DNA of 64,000 bases from Siphonodentalium dalli (GCA_032622095.1 CP136061.1:19160991-19224990), one strand, 5' to 3'; positions 24,305 through 35,515 are shown, numbered from the stretch's first letter. Notes: generated from the letters alone by a model not told the origin. A program made the numbers and translations.

Positions 24305-24611
24305 ATATCCAGCTTGACAAGAACAGTGAATATCCGAAATTATTGAACAATTTATCTCAAAATCTACGCCATGTGCAGGTTCATTTTTCATCATGCTTCG
24401 GTGGTAATTTGCCCCAATAAAGAGCTTGTCGTCGCAAATAAACATTGAAACTGAATGTATGTAGCCTTCACTAAAGTACTTGTATCCTTGCTGTCGCGAT
24501 TTCAATGAAGTGCCAGTCGAATTGAAGAACAATCCAGCGAAATCTGGTGGTAAGTCCACCAAATTTGAAACACGTCGTTCCTTGTTGTCAGACATATCGG
24601 CGTGTGATGTC
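24305..24611 (-). pseudogene. Exon-like fragment of a SWIM zinc-finger protein
   Basis: On the minus strand, the frame from ATG at 24595 gives about 97 residues before a possible splice site. It resembles, from memory, a family of invertebrate proteins in which a SWIM-type zinc finger (C-x-C-x(n)-C-x-H) precedes a YqaJ-like nuclease domain. Visible matches are a GYKYFSEGYIHSV segment, a DDKLFIGANYHRSMMKNEP segment, and HCSCQAG, the first Cys-x-Cys of a SWIM motif. The expected C-x-H half is absent. After CQAGY there is a possible donor GTAACA (24303-24304 on this strand), and a possible acceptor TTAG lies just before 24611, so this could be an internal exon. No neighbouring exons and no nuclease domain are recognised. 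It could be a decayed, transposon-associated copy. The family assignment needs a database search. Confidence 0.4.
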
Positions 24612-24917
24612 TAACCTGCTATAATTCAGTCTGGCAATTTATGGCAGGCGTGGTTATCGCCGCTGGGCAGTAGCGTGAATTGACAACGCAGTTGGACAAT
24701 TCAACATCACAGTTGCTGCCGACCAAGAAGACAACTGCGACATTCATGGGTACATGGAAGATATCGCACCCACCACCATCACGCCGCCACAACCAAGCAA
24801 TCGATGCCAACGAAAGCCGAGAATTATGTATACGCCAAACTGATATAAAACAATTCGTGTATTATTATTATTAGCCATGTATTATATATCACTATCGCAT
24901 TCATAATTATCATTAAA

Positions 24918-25531
24918 TCTATCTATTATATATTTTGGAAGATCTGTGTGTGTGTCTGTGTGTCTGTGTGTTCGCGATGAACTCGAAAACGGTCGAGCCG
25001 ATTTCGATGAAACTTGGTATGTGGGGGTATTTTCGGCCGGCGGGTGGCATGGGCCTATTAATTTGTCCGTGCGACGTGACCTTGACCTTGAAATCGGGTC
25101 ATTTCAAGGTCAAACGCCCGAATATCACGGGATTTCGATGAAACTTGGTATGTGGGGGTACTTTCTTATGGCGAGTCTCATAAGCATATTCATTTGCCCG
25201 TGCGACGTGACCTTGACCTTGAAATCGGGTAACTTCAAGGTCAAATCGCCAATTTTGATGGGATTTCGACGAAATTTGATACGTGGGGTTAGTTTTGTCC
25301 ACCGATTGTTTTGGACGGGTCCAATCGTGACCCCGACCAGACCTTGACCTTCAAAATGATCAATTCAAGGTCAAATCGGGTAAAACCGGATGGATTTCGA
25401 CGGGCACGTTTGTCAGGTACGTTTGTCCGGGCAGTGTTTTTGGACTGGTCAAATCGTGACCCCACTTGACCTTGACCTTCAAAATGGACAATTCAAGGTC
25501 AAAGCCCGGACGAAGTCGGGTCACCTTCTAG
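24918..25531 (+). mobile_element. Helitron-like unit 1
   Basis: Starts TCTATCTATTATATATTTTG after an A. It ends with an imperfect hairpin (CCCGGACGAAGTCGGG), then CACCTT and CTAG, followed by T. TC start, 3' hairpin, CTRR end and an A/T target are the Helitron signature. The interior carries a GTGTGTGTCTG run near the start and several copies of GTGACCTTGACCTTGAAATC. Non-autonomous; no Rep/helicase. Confidence 0.65.
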
Positions 25532-26030
25532 TCTCATATATATTTTGAAGACCTCTGTCTGTTTGTCTGTCTGTTTGTCTGTTTGTCATTTATACAAATC
25601 TACGATTCTCGACCGATCGGGACGAAACTTGGTACGTGTGTGTAGTTTGACCAGGCGGTGGACGTTGTCGTATTGGCGAGCCCGTGCGGCGCCCGCTTCG
25701 CGCAGACGAGATATCGGAAACGGGTGGAGCTATCGACTTGAAATTTGCTATGTGAATGTATCTTGCCCCGGATACGAATTTTATCGGGTCGCCGAGCCCG
25801 TGCGACGCCAGCTTCGCGCATGCGCAGACCAGATCTCGGAAACGGGTGGAGCTGTCGACTTGAAATTTGGTTTTTGAATAGCCCGGACAACGTCGCCCGG
25901 ACAACGTCGGGCTCATCGGCTAGCCCGTGCGACGCCAGCTTCGCGCAGACCAGATCTCGGAAACGGGTGGAGCTATCGACTTGAAATTTGGTTTATGAAT
26001 AGCCCGGACAACGTCGGGCTCATCGGCTAG
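25532..26030 (+). mobile_element. Helitron-like unit 2 (short)
   Basis: Abuts unit 1 directly. Starts TCTCATATATATTTTGAAG and carries a GTCTGTTTGTCTGT microsatellite. It ends GCCCGGACAACGTCGGGC (stem-loop) + TCATCGG + CTAG. The interior has three copies of a block of about 95-110 bases containing CGGAAACGGGTGGAGCTATC. Confidence 0.65.
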
Positions 26031-27190
26031 TCTATCTATACTATATATTTTGAGACTTCGTATATATGTGTGTGTGTGTGTACTTCATAGAATCCAAAAC
26101 GCGTGTACAGATTGAGATCAAATTTCGTATGTAAGTGTAAAATCCCACCGACACCGCCGTAATCGTGTTATCGAGAAGCTCTGAGCACCCTTTATCCACT
26201 CCCAGTCATCGAAATCAGCTCAAACGGCACGGCCGGGGTTAATAACGTCATTATATATATATATGAAGTCAGAGTCTCCAAAGTTATACCGGAACAAACA
26301 CGTGTTTACGTCGTCTTGGGGGTCCACGATGGGAGTCTGACTTCAATGCAATGTTATCGCTCGAAACACGTGTTTACTTCGTGTTGAGGTTCACGATGGG
26401 AGTCTGACAATTGTTATCGCTCGAAATAGTACATTAGGACGGGAACGGCTGGACAGATTGAGCTCAAACTTCCTATCTAAAGGTAAAATACCACGTACGA
26501 TGTCGTCCACGCGTTTTCCAGAAGCTCCGAGCACCCGTACTCCACTCCCAGTCATAAAAATCAGCTCAAACGGCACGGCCGGGGTTAATAACGTCATTAT
26601 ATATATATATACGAAGTCAACGTTATTAGCATCTGCATTGAGTGCATTTCCTAGAACGCAACACGTGTTTTACGTCGTCTTGAGGTTCACGATGGGAGTC
26701 ATTTCAATGCAATGTTATCGCTCGAAACACGTGTTTACTTCGTGTTGAGGTTCACGATGGGAGTCTGACATTTCAATGCAATGTTATCGCTCGAAATATT
26801 ATGCAGAAAGGCAGATCTCGGAAACGGGTGGAGCTATCGACCTGAAATTTGCTATGTGAATGTATCTTGCGCCGGGTACAAATTTTATTGGGTCGCCGAG
26901 CCCGTGCGACGCCCGTGCAGCGCATGCGCAGACGAGATCTAGGAAACGGGTGGAGCTATCGACTTGAAATTTGCTATGTGAATGTATCTTGCGCCGGGTA
27001 CAAATTTTATCGGGTCGCCGAGCCCGTGCGACGCCAGCTTCGCGCATGCGCAGACCATATCCCGGAAACGGGTGGAGCTACCGGGTACAAATTTTTCTTA
27101 TTGAAACGCGTGGAGCTAAAAATTAAAAAAAAATATATAAAAAAAATGTCATGTTTCGGACAAGCCGCCGGTGGCGGGCTAACCTGCTAG
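26031..27190 (+). mobile_element. Helitron-like unit 3 (1.16 kb)
   Basis: Starts directly after the previous CTAG (TCTATCTATACTATATATTTTG) and ends GCCGCCGGTGGCGGGC hairpin + TAACCTG + CTAG. Contains a TGTGTGTGTG run and repeated CAATGTTATCGCTCGAAA. Two halves each carry ACGGCACGGCCGGGGTTAAT. Units 4 and 6 are almost identical. Confidence 0.7.
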
Positions 27191-28348
27191 TCTATACTAT
27201 ATATTTTGAGACTTCGTATATATGTGTGTGTGTGTGTACTTCATAGAATCCAAAACGCGTGTACAGATTGAGATCAAATTTCGTATGTAAGTGTAAAATC
27301 CCACCGACACCGCCGTAATCGTGTTATCGAGAAGCTCTGAGCACCCTTTATCCACTCCCAGTCATCGAAATCAGCTCAAACGGCACGGCCGGGGTTAATA
27401 ACGTCATTATATATATATATGAAGTCAGAGTCTCCAAAGTTATACCGGAACAAACACGTGTTTACGTCGTCTTGGGGGTCCACGATGGGAGTCTGACTTC
27501 AATGCAATGTTATCGCTCGAAACACGTGTTTACTTCGTGTTGAGGTTCACGATGGGAGTCTGACAATTGTTATCGCTCGAAATAGTACATTAGGACGGGA
27601 ACGGCTGGACAGATTGAGCTCAAACTTCCTATCTAAAGGTAAAATACCACGTACGATGTCGTCCACGCGTTTTCCAGAAGCTCCGAGCACCCGTACTCCA
27701 CTCCCAGTCATAAAAATCAGCTCAAACGGCACGGCCGGGGTTAATAACGTCATTATATATATATATATACGAAGTCAACGTTATTAGCATCTGCATTGAG
27801 TGCATTTCCTAGAACGCAACACGTGTTTTACGTCGTCTTGAGGTTCACGATGGGAGTCATTTCAATGCAATGTTATCGCTCGAAACACGTGTTTACTTCG
27901 TGTTGAGGTTCACGATGGGAGTCTGACATTTCAATGCAATGTTATCGCTCGAAATATTATGCAGAAAGGCAGATCTCGGAAACGGGTGGAGCTATCGACC
28001 TGAAATTTGCTATGTGAATGTATCTTGCGCCGGGTACAAATTTTATTGGGTCGCCGAGCCCGTGCGACGCCCGTGCAGCGCATGCGCAGACGAGATCTAG
28101 GAAACGGGTGGAGCTATCGACTTGAAATTTGCTATGTGAATGTATCTTGCGCCGGGTACAAATTTTATCGGGTCGCCGAGCCCGTGCGACGCCAGCTTCG
28201 CGCATGCGCAGACCATATCCCGGAAACGGGTGGAGCTACCGGGTACAAATTTTTCTTATTGAAACGCGTGGAGCTAAAAATTAAAAAAAAATATATAAAA
28301 AAAATGTCATGTTTCGGACAAGCCGCCGGTGGCGGGCTAACCTGCTAG
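27191..28348 (+). mobile_element. Helitron-like unit 4 (1.16 kb)
   Basis: Near-identical to unit 3, offset by 1158 bases, with the same hairpin + CTAG end. Together with unit 5 it forms a 2.3-kb dimer that is repeated as units 6 + 7. Confidence 0.7.
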
Positions 28349-29497
28349 TACTATATATTTTGAGACTTCCGTATATGTGTATGTGTGTACTTCATAGAAT
28401 CCAAAACGCGTGTACAGATTGAGATCAAATTTCGTATGTAAGTGTAAAATCCCACCGACACCGCCGTAGATGTGTTTTCGAGAAGTTCTGAGCACCCTTT
28501 ATCCACTCCCAGTCATCGAAATCAGCTCAAACGGCACGGCCGGGGTTAATAACGTCATTATATATATATATGAAGTCAGAGTCTCCAAAGTTATACCGGA
28601 ACAAACACGTGTTTACGTCGTCTTGGGGGTCCACGATGGGAGTCTGACTTCAATGCAATGTTATCGCTCGAAACACGTGTTTACTTCGTGTTGAGGTTCA
28701 CGATGGGAGTCTGACAATTGTTATCGCTCGAAATAGTACATTAGGACGGGAACGGCTGGACAGATTGAGCTCAAACTTCCTATCTAAAGGTAAAATACCA
28801 CGTACGATGTCGTCCACGCGTTTTCCAGAAGCTCCGAGCACCCGTACTCCACTCCCAGTCATAAAAATCAGCTCAAACGGCACGGCCGGGGTTAATAACG
28901 TCATTATATATATATATATACGAAGTCAACGTTATTAGCATCTGCATTGAGTGCATTTCCTAGAACGCAACACGTGTTTTACGTCGTCTTGAGGTTCACG
29001 ATGGGAGTCATTTCAATGCAATGTTATCGCTCGAAACACGTGTTTACTTCGTGTTGAGGTTCACGATGGGAGTCTGACATTTCAATGCAATGTTATCGCT
29101 CGAAATATTATGCAGAAAGGCAGATCTCGGAAACGGGTGGAGCTATCGACCTGAAATTTGCTATGTGAATGTATCTTGCACCGGGTACAAATTTTATCGG
29201 GTCGCCGAGTCCATGCGACGCCCGTGCAGCGCATGCGCAGACGAGATCTCGGAAACGGGTGGAGCTATCGACTTGAAATTTGCTATGTGAATGTATCTTG
29301 CGCCGGGTACAAATTTTATCGGGTCGCCGAGTCCGTGCGACGCCAGCTTCGCGCATGCGCAGACCAGATCTCGGAAACGGGTGGAGCTACCGGGTACAAA
29401 TTTTTCTTATTGAAACGCGTGGGGCTAAAAATTAAAAACAAATATTAAAAAAATGTCATGTTTCGGACAAGCCGCCGGTGGCGGGCTAACCTGCTAG
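28349..29497 (+). mobile_element. Helitron-like unit 5 (variant type)
   Basis: Starts TACTATATATTTTGAGACTT (no leading TC). It has GATGTGTTTTCGAGAAGTTC where units 3, 4 and 6 have ATCGTGTTATCGAGAAGCTC, and a shortened A-rich tail before the terminal hairpin. Unit 7 shares these variants. Confidence 0.7.
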
Positions 29498-30655
29498 TCT
29501 ATACTATATATTTTGAGACTTCGTATATATGTGTGTGTGTGTGTACTTCATAGAATCCAAAACGCGTGTACAGATTGAGATCAAATTTCGTATGTAAGTG
29601 TAAAATCCCACCGACACCGCCGTAATCGTGTTATCGAGAAGCTCTGAGCACCCTTTATCCACTCCCAGTCATCGAAATCAGCTCAAACGGCACGGCCGGG
29701 GTTAATAACGTCATTATATATATATATGAAGTCAGAGTCTCCAAAGTTATACCGGAACAAACACGTGTTTACGTCGTCTTGGGGGTCCACGATGGGAGTC
29801 TGACTTCAATGCAATGTTATCGCTCGAAACACGTGTTTACTTCGTGTTGAGGTTCACGATGGGAGTCTGACAATTGTTATCGCTCGAAATAGTACATTAG
29901 GACGGGAACGGCTGGACAGATTGAGCTCAAACTTCCTATCTAAAGGTAAAATACCACGTACGATGTCGTCCACGCGTTTTCCAGAAGCTCCGAGCACCCG
30001 TACTCCACTCCCAGTCATAAAAATCAGCTCAAACGGCACGGCCGGGGTTAATAACGTCATTATATATATATATATACGAAGTCAACGTTATTAGCATCTG
30101 CATTGAGTGCATTTCCTAGAACGCAACACGTGTTTTACGTCGTCTTGAGGTTCACGATGGGAGTCATTTCAATGCAATGTTATCGCTCGAAACACGTGTT
30201 TACTTCGTGTTGAGGTTCACGATGGGAGTCTGACATTTCAATGCAATGTTATCGCTCGAAATATTATGCAGAAAGGCAGATCTCGGAAACGGGTGGAGCT
30301 ATCGACCTGAAATTTGCTATGTGAATGTATCTTGCGCCGGGTACAAATTTTATTGGGTCGCCGAGCCCGTGCGACGCCCGTGCAGCGCATGCGCAGACGA
30401 GATCTAGGAAACGGGTGGAGCTATCGACTTGAAATTTGCTATGTGAATGTATCTTGCGCCGGGTACAAATTTTATCGGGTCGCCGAGCCCGTGCGACGCC
30501 AGCTTCGCGCATGCGCAGACCATATCCCGGAAACGGGTGGAGCTACCGGGTACAAATTTTTCTTATTGAAACGCGTGGAGCTAAAAATTAAAAAAAAATA
30601 TATAAAAAAAATGTCATGTTTCGGACAAGCCGCCGGTGGCGGGCTAACCTGCTAG
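29498..30655 (+). mobile_element. Helitron-like unit 6
   Basis: Copy of unit 4 displaced by 2307 bases, ending in the same hairpin + CTAG. Confidence 0.7.
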
Positions 30656-31802
30656 TACTATATATTTTGAGACTTCCGTATATGTGTATGTGTGTACTTC
30701 ATAGAATCCAAAACGCGTGTACAGATTGAGATCAAATTTCGTATGTAAGTGTAAAATCCCACCGACACCGCCGTAGATGTGTTTTCGAGAAGTTCTGAGC
30801 ACCCTTTATCCACTCCCAGTCATCGAAATCAGCTCAAACGGCACGGCCGGGGTTAATAACGTCATTATATATATATATGAAGTCAGAGTCTCCAAAGTTA
30901 TACCGGAACAAACACGTGTTTACGTCGTCTTGGGGGTCCACGATGGGAGTCTGACTTCAATGCAATGTTATCGCTCGAAACACGTGTTTACTTCGTGTTG
31001 AGGTTCACGATGGGAGTCTGACAATTGTTATCGCTCGAAATAGTACATTAGGACGGGAACGGCTGGACAGATTGAGCTCAAACTTCCTATCTAAAGGTAA
31101 AATACCACGTACGATGTCGTCCACGCGTTTTCCAGAAGCTCCGAGCACCCGTACTCCACTCCCAGTCATAAAAATCAGCTCAAACGGCACGGCCGGGGTT
31201 AATAACGTCATTATATATATATATACGAAGTCAACGTTATTAGCATCTGCATTGAGTGCATTTCCTAGAACGCAACACGTGTTTTACGTCGTCTTGAGGT
31301 TCACGATGGGAGTCATTTCAATGCAATGTTATCGCTCGAAACACGTGTTTACTTCGTGTTGAGGTTCACGATGGGAGTCTGACATTTCAATGCAATGTTA
31401 TCGCTCGAAATATTATGCAGAAAGGCAGATCTCGGAAACGGGTGGAGCTATCGACCTGAAATTTGCTATGTGAATGTATCTTGCACCGGGTACAAATTTT
31501 ATCGGGTCGCCGAGTCCATGCGACGCCCGTGCAGCGCATGCGCAGACGAGATCTCGGAAACGGGTGGAGCTATCGACTTGAAATTTGCTATGTGAATGTA
31601 TCTTGCGCCGGGTACAAATTTTATCGGGTCGCCGAGTCCGTGCGACGCCAGCTTCGCGCATGCGCAGACCAGATCTCGGAAACGGGTGGAGCTACCGGGT
31701 ACAAATTTTTCTTATTGAAACGCGTGGGGCTAAAAATTAAAAACAAATATTAAAAAAATGTCATGTTTCGGACAAGCCGCCGGTGGCGGGCTAACCTGCT
31801 AG
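30656..31802 (+). mobile_element. Helitron-like unit 7
   Basis: Copy of unit 5 displaced by about 2305-2307 bases; the small difference comes from the length of a TA run near 31215. Confidence 0.7.
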
Positions 31803-32905
31803 TACTATATATTTTGAGACTTCCGTATATATATATATGTGTACTTCATAGAAGCCAAAACGGCTGGCTCGATTGAGTTCAAACTTCCCATCTAAATTTA
31901 AAAACCCACGGGAATCGTCGTCGCATCGTTTTGGTGAAGCTCGGAGCACCCGTTCTCCAATCTCAGTCACAAAAACGGCACTGCGGGGTTAATAGCGTTG
32001 ATAGTTAAAGAGCGTTCGTGTCCGCAGTGTGTTGATAAAGAGCGTATGTGTTTATTGTGACTCTTACGTCTGGGTCTCGGCATGAGCGTGTAAGACTGTA
32101 CCCAGACATGAGCGTGTTGTGTGACGACATTCCCAACACATAACAGGGACAAATATCTATTAGCCACCATCAAGGCGAGTAACGACATTCCCAACACCTA
32201 ACGGGGACAAATATCTATTAGCCACCATCAAGGCGAGTATTGCGACGTATTAATTCAAATGCTTTCGATCAAACAATATTCTCTATCGCACTCATATTTC
32301 GTCATCTCTACGAAAGCAGCACATGTCGCGTTGGTGATGGGGTGCGCGGCGGGATTAATTTAAATATGTCATGTTGGTACCAATATCTAGCCGAGAATTC
32401 CTCAGACCTACAGACGAATGCGACCAGCAAATTTCAAAATTGGTCACTCGACCTCCCTATGAATATCTTCTGGGAAATGCCAGGGAATGCGTGCCCATTA
32501 TCGGGCCATTGTGTGTGTCGCGGTCGCGCAATTTGAACACTTTCGAGGTAAATACACGTGGTTGTGAATTACGTCACGCCACGTGGATCCAGGCGGAAGT
32601 TAAACTGACCCTTCCAATGCCGCGTACGTTAGTGATGCCGGAGTTATAGCTGACCGCAATGCCTGATCCGCCGAATGTGAGCATGTTATCACCTGTTATG
32701 GCAGTCCGTGGTCCACGGCAGTCAGTTGCCGTGTCGAATATTGAAGCCTACTGATCAATTCAAGGTCAAATCGGGTAAAACTCGCTGTTTTCGACGAAAT
32801 TGTACACCTAGGTGCAGCATGTATACGTGTCTCGGAAGCTGTTGCAATTGCTTTTTCGAACAATGCCATGAGACGAACCACGCCAGTGGCGGGCTAACCT
32901 GCTAG
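31803..32905 (+). mobile_element. Helitron-like unit 8 (diverged last unit)
   Basis: Begins like units 5 and 7 (TACTATATATTTTGAGACTTCC) and ends CCAGTGGCGGGCTAACCTGCTAG. The interior is largely different after the first 200 bases. It contains a tandem pair of a 56-base unit (ACGACATTCCCAACAC..., about 32126-32239), a MITE-C end phrase (TTCAAAATTGGTCACTCGACC near 32430), and one CAATTCAAGGTCAAATCGGG block near 32757. Confidence 0.6.
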
Positions 32906-33643
32906 TAATGTATAAAGAAAGTGGTTCTTCCCAATCAACAACAGATTACCGACATGGGTCCCGGATTGTTTTATTTGTTTTATTATATTATTTTGAGAAA
33001 TAATTTGAAATAATATAATAAAATAACAAAATAATGATCCCGGACACCCTGATTTATTGGCCAAACCGCGGCGATCCCATTTGGGCGTAATATTAACTGG
33101 AGCGCTCGAATGGGTAACTGGATACTGTCCGCAGCTGAGTAAAGTACCACCGCCGGTATCAATCGGCAAACCTCGGTGATTTCCGTACGCAAATAATTAT
33201 TATTTTCCCAAGAACAATAATCCGAGAAGTTGCGATTGCGCCGGTATGAGTGATTCATTGTACACAAGGCGCGTAACGCTCGATTGGGCGCTTTTGGGAA
33301 ATGTACATACCTCCGTATGATCAATTCAAACATTGACGAATGGTGCATGAAGCGACATTGACCAATCCTATTATGATTTACGTCATGTACCACTATAGAG
33401 ACATGAAAGATAATATTTACTTCTCTCTGTGTGGAACTCAATGTGCGTATCGAAGCTCCAATATATCGGACGTCTCTGTTTTCTTTTGTTAATTCAGTGT
33501 TACAATTCATTTCAAGGATTTTCACTCTTGATCCTGGAATTGACTCGATCACTGAACGACTGAACTGGCTCTGTGGACACGAATTTCCGTCACGGTTGAA
33601 CACAATTCATCCTCTCGGCTCAAATCGATATCCATTACAGCAC
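32906..33643. other. Region upstream of the Shisa-like gene, no gene recognised
   Basis: Contains an AT-rich hairpin at about 32968-33030 (TTTTATTATATTATTTTGAG and its inverted copy). A minus-strand frame of 206 codons runs 32983-33603. It has no recognisable domain, and its 3' end is made of the AT hairpin, so I do not call it a gene. Confidence 0.4.
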
Positions 33644-33651
33644 TATATAAG
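33644..33651 (+). promoter_or_regulatory. TATA box of the Shisa-like gene
   Basis: TATATAAG lies 77 bases upstream of the ATG at 33721. A start about 30 bases downstream would leave a leader of roughly 45 bases with no upstream ATG. The match is the consensus TATA form and the spacing is right for RNA polymerase II. Confidence 0.55.
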
Positions 33652-33720
33652 GGGGCGTTCGATCCCACCCCTGGATTAGCAACTGTGTGCAATTGACAAC
33701 GATTTCAAATAGTTGGCAAT

Positions 33721-34200
33721 ATGATGTTCTCTTTTGTGGAGTTGTCTTTCTTGCTGGCTATATCGTTCGCCTCGTTGGATATTTGTTCATCGGAATGGAG
33801 ATCTGGATCAAGTTCATTCTCTCGTTCGCCTTCGTCGTCGGGATGGCGGTTCACAACCAGGAGTTCCTTGACGTCATCCACCCGCACGATGCTTTTGGTT
33901 GGAACCCTGTATGGATCTCGATATTACATGAGGCGACGTCGTTATTCGTCCAATCGTGAACCACAGATATGCACGAATTATAGTTATAATGCAACCAACG
34001 CCACCACTGACGACGCGGGAAAATTTATTTGTCCAATGGATGGCCAAGGAGAGGATATGGAGTACTGTTGCGGAGATTCTGGATCTAATTATTGCTGTAC
34101 ATTCTGGGACACACCTATCCATGTGGTGGTTATTTGTATCGCCATCATTATTTTCGTCCTGATATTGGCTGTGGCAATATATATATGCTTTATTCTCTGA
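33721..34200 (+). CDS. Shisa/CYYR-like small membrane protein, intronless
   Basis: A 159-residue frame starting at ATGATG with A at -3. Seen: a hydrophobic N-terminus (about residues 3-18) fitting a signal peptide; a Ser/Arg-rich stretch (about 27-80, including MRRRRY); three N-glycosylation sequons at N86, N90 and N93; a cysteine module C84...C104 (FICP), YCCG at 115-118 and NYCC at 123-126; a strongly hydrophobic span at about 133-157; stop two residues later. The order C...F-x-C-P...YCCG...YCC followed by one membrane span is the Shisa family signature; CYYR proteins share the YCC...YCC + TM plan. Family members act as type I ER/plasma membrane adaptors (ER retention of Frizzled/FGF receptors, or glutamate receptor auxiliary roles in vertebrates). 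Which role applies here is unknown. Odd points: no intron, and practically no cytoplasmic tail, whereas relatives carry a proline-rich tail with PPxY-like motifs. A downstream spliced tail exon cannot be excluded. A TATA box precedes it. Confidence 0.7.
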   Translation: MMFSFVELSFLLAISFASLDICSSEWRSGSSSFSRSPSSSGWRFTTRSSLTSSTRTMLLVGTLYGSRYYMRRRRYSSNREPQICTNYSYNATNATTDDAGKFICPMDGQGEDMEYCCGDSGSNYCCTFWDTPIHVVVICIAIIIFVLILAVAIYICFIL

Positions 34201-34339
34201 TCAAATGTGACATGAGAAAACGAAATTATATACAAAATATGAATAGAACGAAGAAATTTTGAATGTACAAAATATACAACGACCTCTCGGGTGTCATAAT
34301 CAGCATTATCAACACCACCTTCGTCACCACCAGTTTCTT

Positions 34340-34495
34340 CCTCAAAATAATAGTTATCATTATCATTATCATCATCATCATCATCATAGTCACCATGATC
34401 ATACTATTCATAATATGATCACCACGTGCCGGCTTCAAAGTGGTTGTTAAAAAAATGACAACAGTAACAACAACAACAACAACAACAACAACGAC
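34340..34495. repeat. ATC and AAC microsatellites
   Basis: ATCATT/ATCATC run at about 34357-34390 and an AAC run at about 34463-34492. The AAC run, read on the minus strand as GTT, follows directly after the stop of the LINE remnant and probably is that element's 3' tail. Confidence 0.7.
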
Positions 34496-34498
34496 GGA

Positions 34499-34723
34499 TT
34501 AATCGTTGTTATCCAACTTAAAGTTAATCAATCGTATAAACGAGCAAAGTCTACGTAAAAAAGTTACGTCATTCAAATTTAGTATGTCGTCTAAGATATC
34601 AATAGTCGCATTTTGTATACTTGTAAATTGTCGGGGCATGAGACGATTTCTAGCCTCGATTAAACATTCACATTCCATCAAGTAGTGCATTTCATCTCCA
34701 AGTTGACGTTTATTACGCCACAT
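34499..34723 (-). pseudogene. LINE 3' end remnant (C-terminal domain only)
   Basis: A 74-codon minus-strand frame with the phrase LGDEMHYLMECECLIEARNRL. This matches the zinc-binding C-terminal tail of many non-LTR retrotransposon polymerases (pattern G-D-E-x-H-Y-L-x-E-C...). A usual upstream C-x-x-C pair is not intact. The stop is followed within a few bases by a GTT microsatellite, fitting a 3'-anchored, 5'-truncated LINE copy. It is a different lineage from the LINE at 61.6-64 kb, whose tail reads CLCGEFETTYHYLFEC. Confidence 0.6.
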
Positions 34724-34794
34724 GTGGTGTATCTAGTTTCTGTGATTTTGATATTGTGTGGTGGACAGGGCGAATGTATTCTTGGAGATTGTAC

Positions 34795-35215
34795 CTTACT
34801 CAATCGTACCGATAGAATCACGTAGATGCCGAAATTGTAAAGTTAACGCCACCGGTGTATAATATGTTTATGAAAATATGATAAATCGTATCGATAGAGT
34901 CAGGACAGGCTGAAATTGTAAACTTAAAGTCACCGGTGTAATAATATGTTGTTGAAAATATAAATAATTTGATAGACTGAAAATAATATATAACCCATTG
35001 GGAGCCCCTAATGTATTCTTGGACATTTTGTTTTGTACCATTACTCAATCGTACCGATAGAATCACGTAGATGCCGAAATTGTAAAGTTAACGCCACCGG
35101 TGTATAATATGTTTATGAAAATATGATAAATCGTATCGATAGAGTCAGGATAGGCTGAAATTGTAAACTTAAAGTCACTTGTTGTTGAAAATATAAATAA
35201 TTGGTTACTTTTATT
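34795..35215. repeat. Direct repeat, two copies, period about 245
   Basis: ACTCAATCGTACCGATAGAA at 34797 recurs at 35042, followed by about 165 matching bases (GCCGAAATTGTAAAGTTAAC..., then GCTGAAATTGTAAACTTAAA). Each copy also contains an internal half-length echo (GTATCGATAGAGTCAGGA). Confidence 0.75.
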
Positions 35216-35439
35216 ATGTTTGTAAAACATATTAAAAGATTTAATTTTCTCGGAGTAACTATTAATCATCTGTATTTGCGTTCATTTGTCCCACAAATAA
35301 AGTAATTATGCTTGATTTTGGCAGTTTAACATGCCTTCGCCTATATGTCTTCGTAGCCCAATAAATAATTCATATGGCCTAATTCATTCTTCGTTCATGC
35401 GCCACAATACGCATGCCGCACAATAGCCTGTCAATTAAC

Positions 35440-35515
35440 AAGAAAACCATAGTCAGAAATGGTAACGCCACCAAGATCGTATTATTAGCCATAAATATAA
35501 ATAATAATACAATTA
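35440..35515 (+). repeat. Dispersed AGAAAACCATAGTCAGAAAT tail repeat
   Basis: Matches 10193-10260 (same strand) and 50365-50415 (opposite strand). All contain GGTAACGC followed by AT-rich sequence ending in ATA/AAT runs, as expected for a retroposon tail, although the element type is not established. Confidence 0.5.

Noticed and set aside
26799-31753. Recurring 68-113 codon frames in the 26-32 kb region
   Set aside because: Identical peptides occur because the Helitron-like units are repeated. Frames are open on both strands and match no family.
32983-33603. 206-codon minus-strand frame
   Set aside because: No domain, no hydrophobic or compositional pattern, its end is an AT-rich hairpin, and it overlaps the promoter of the Shisa-like gene on the other strand.
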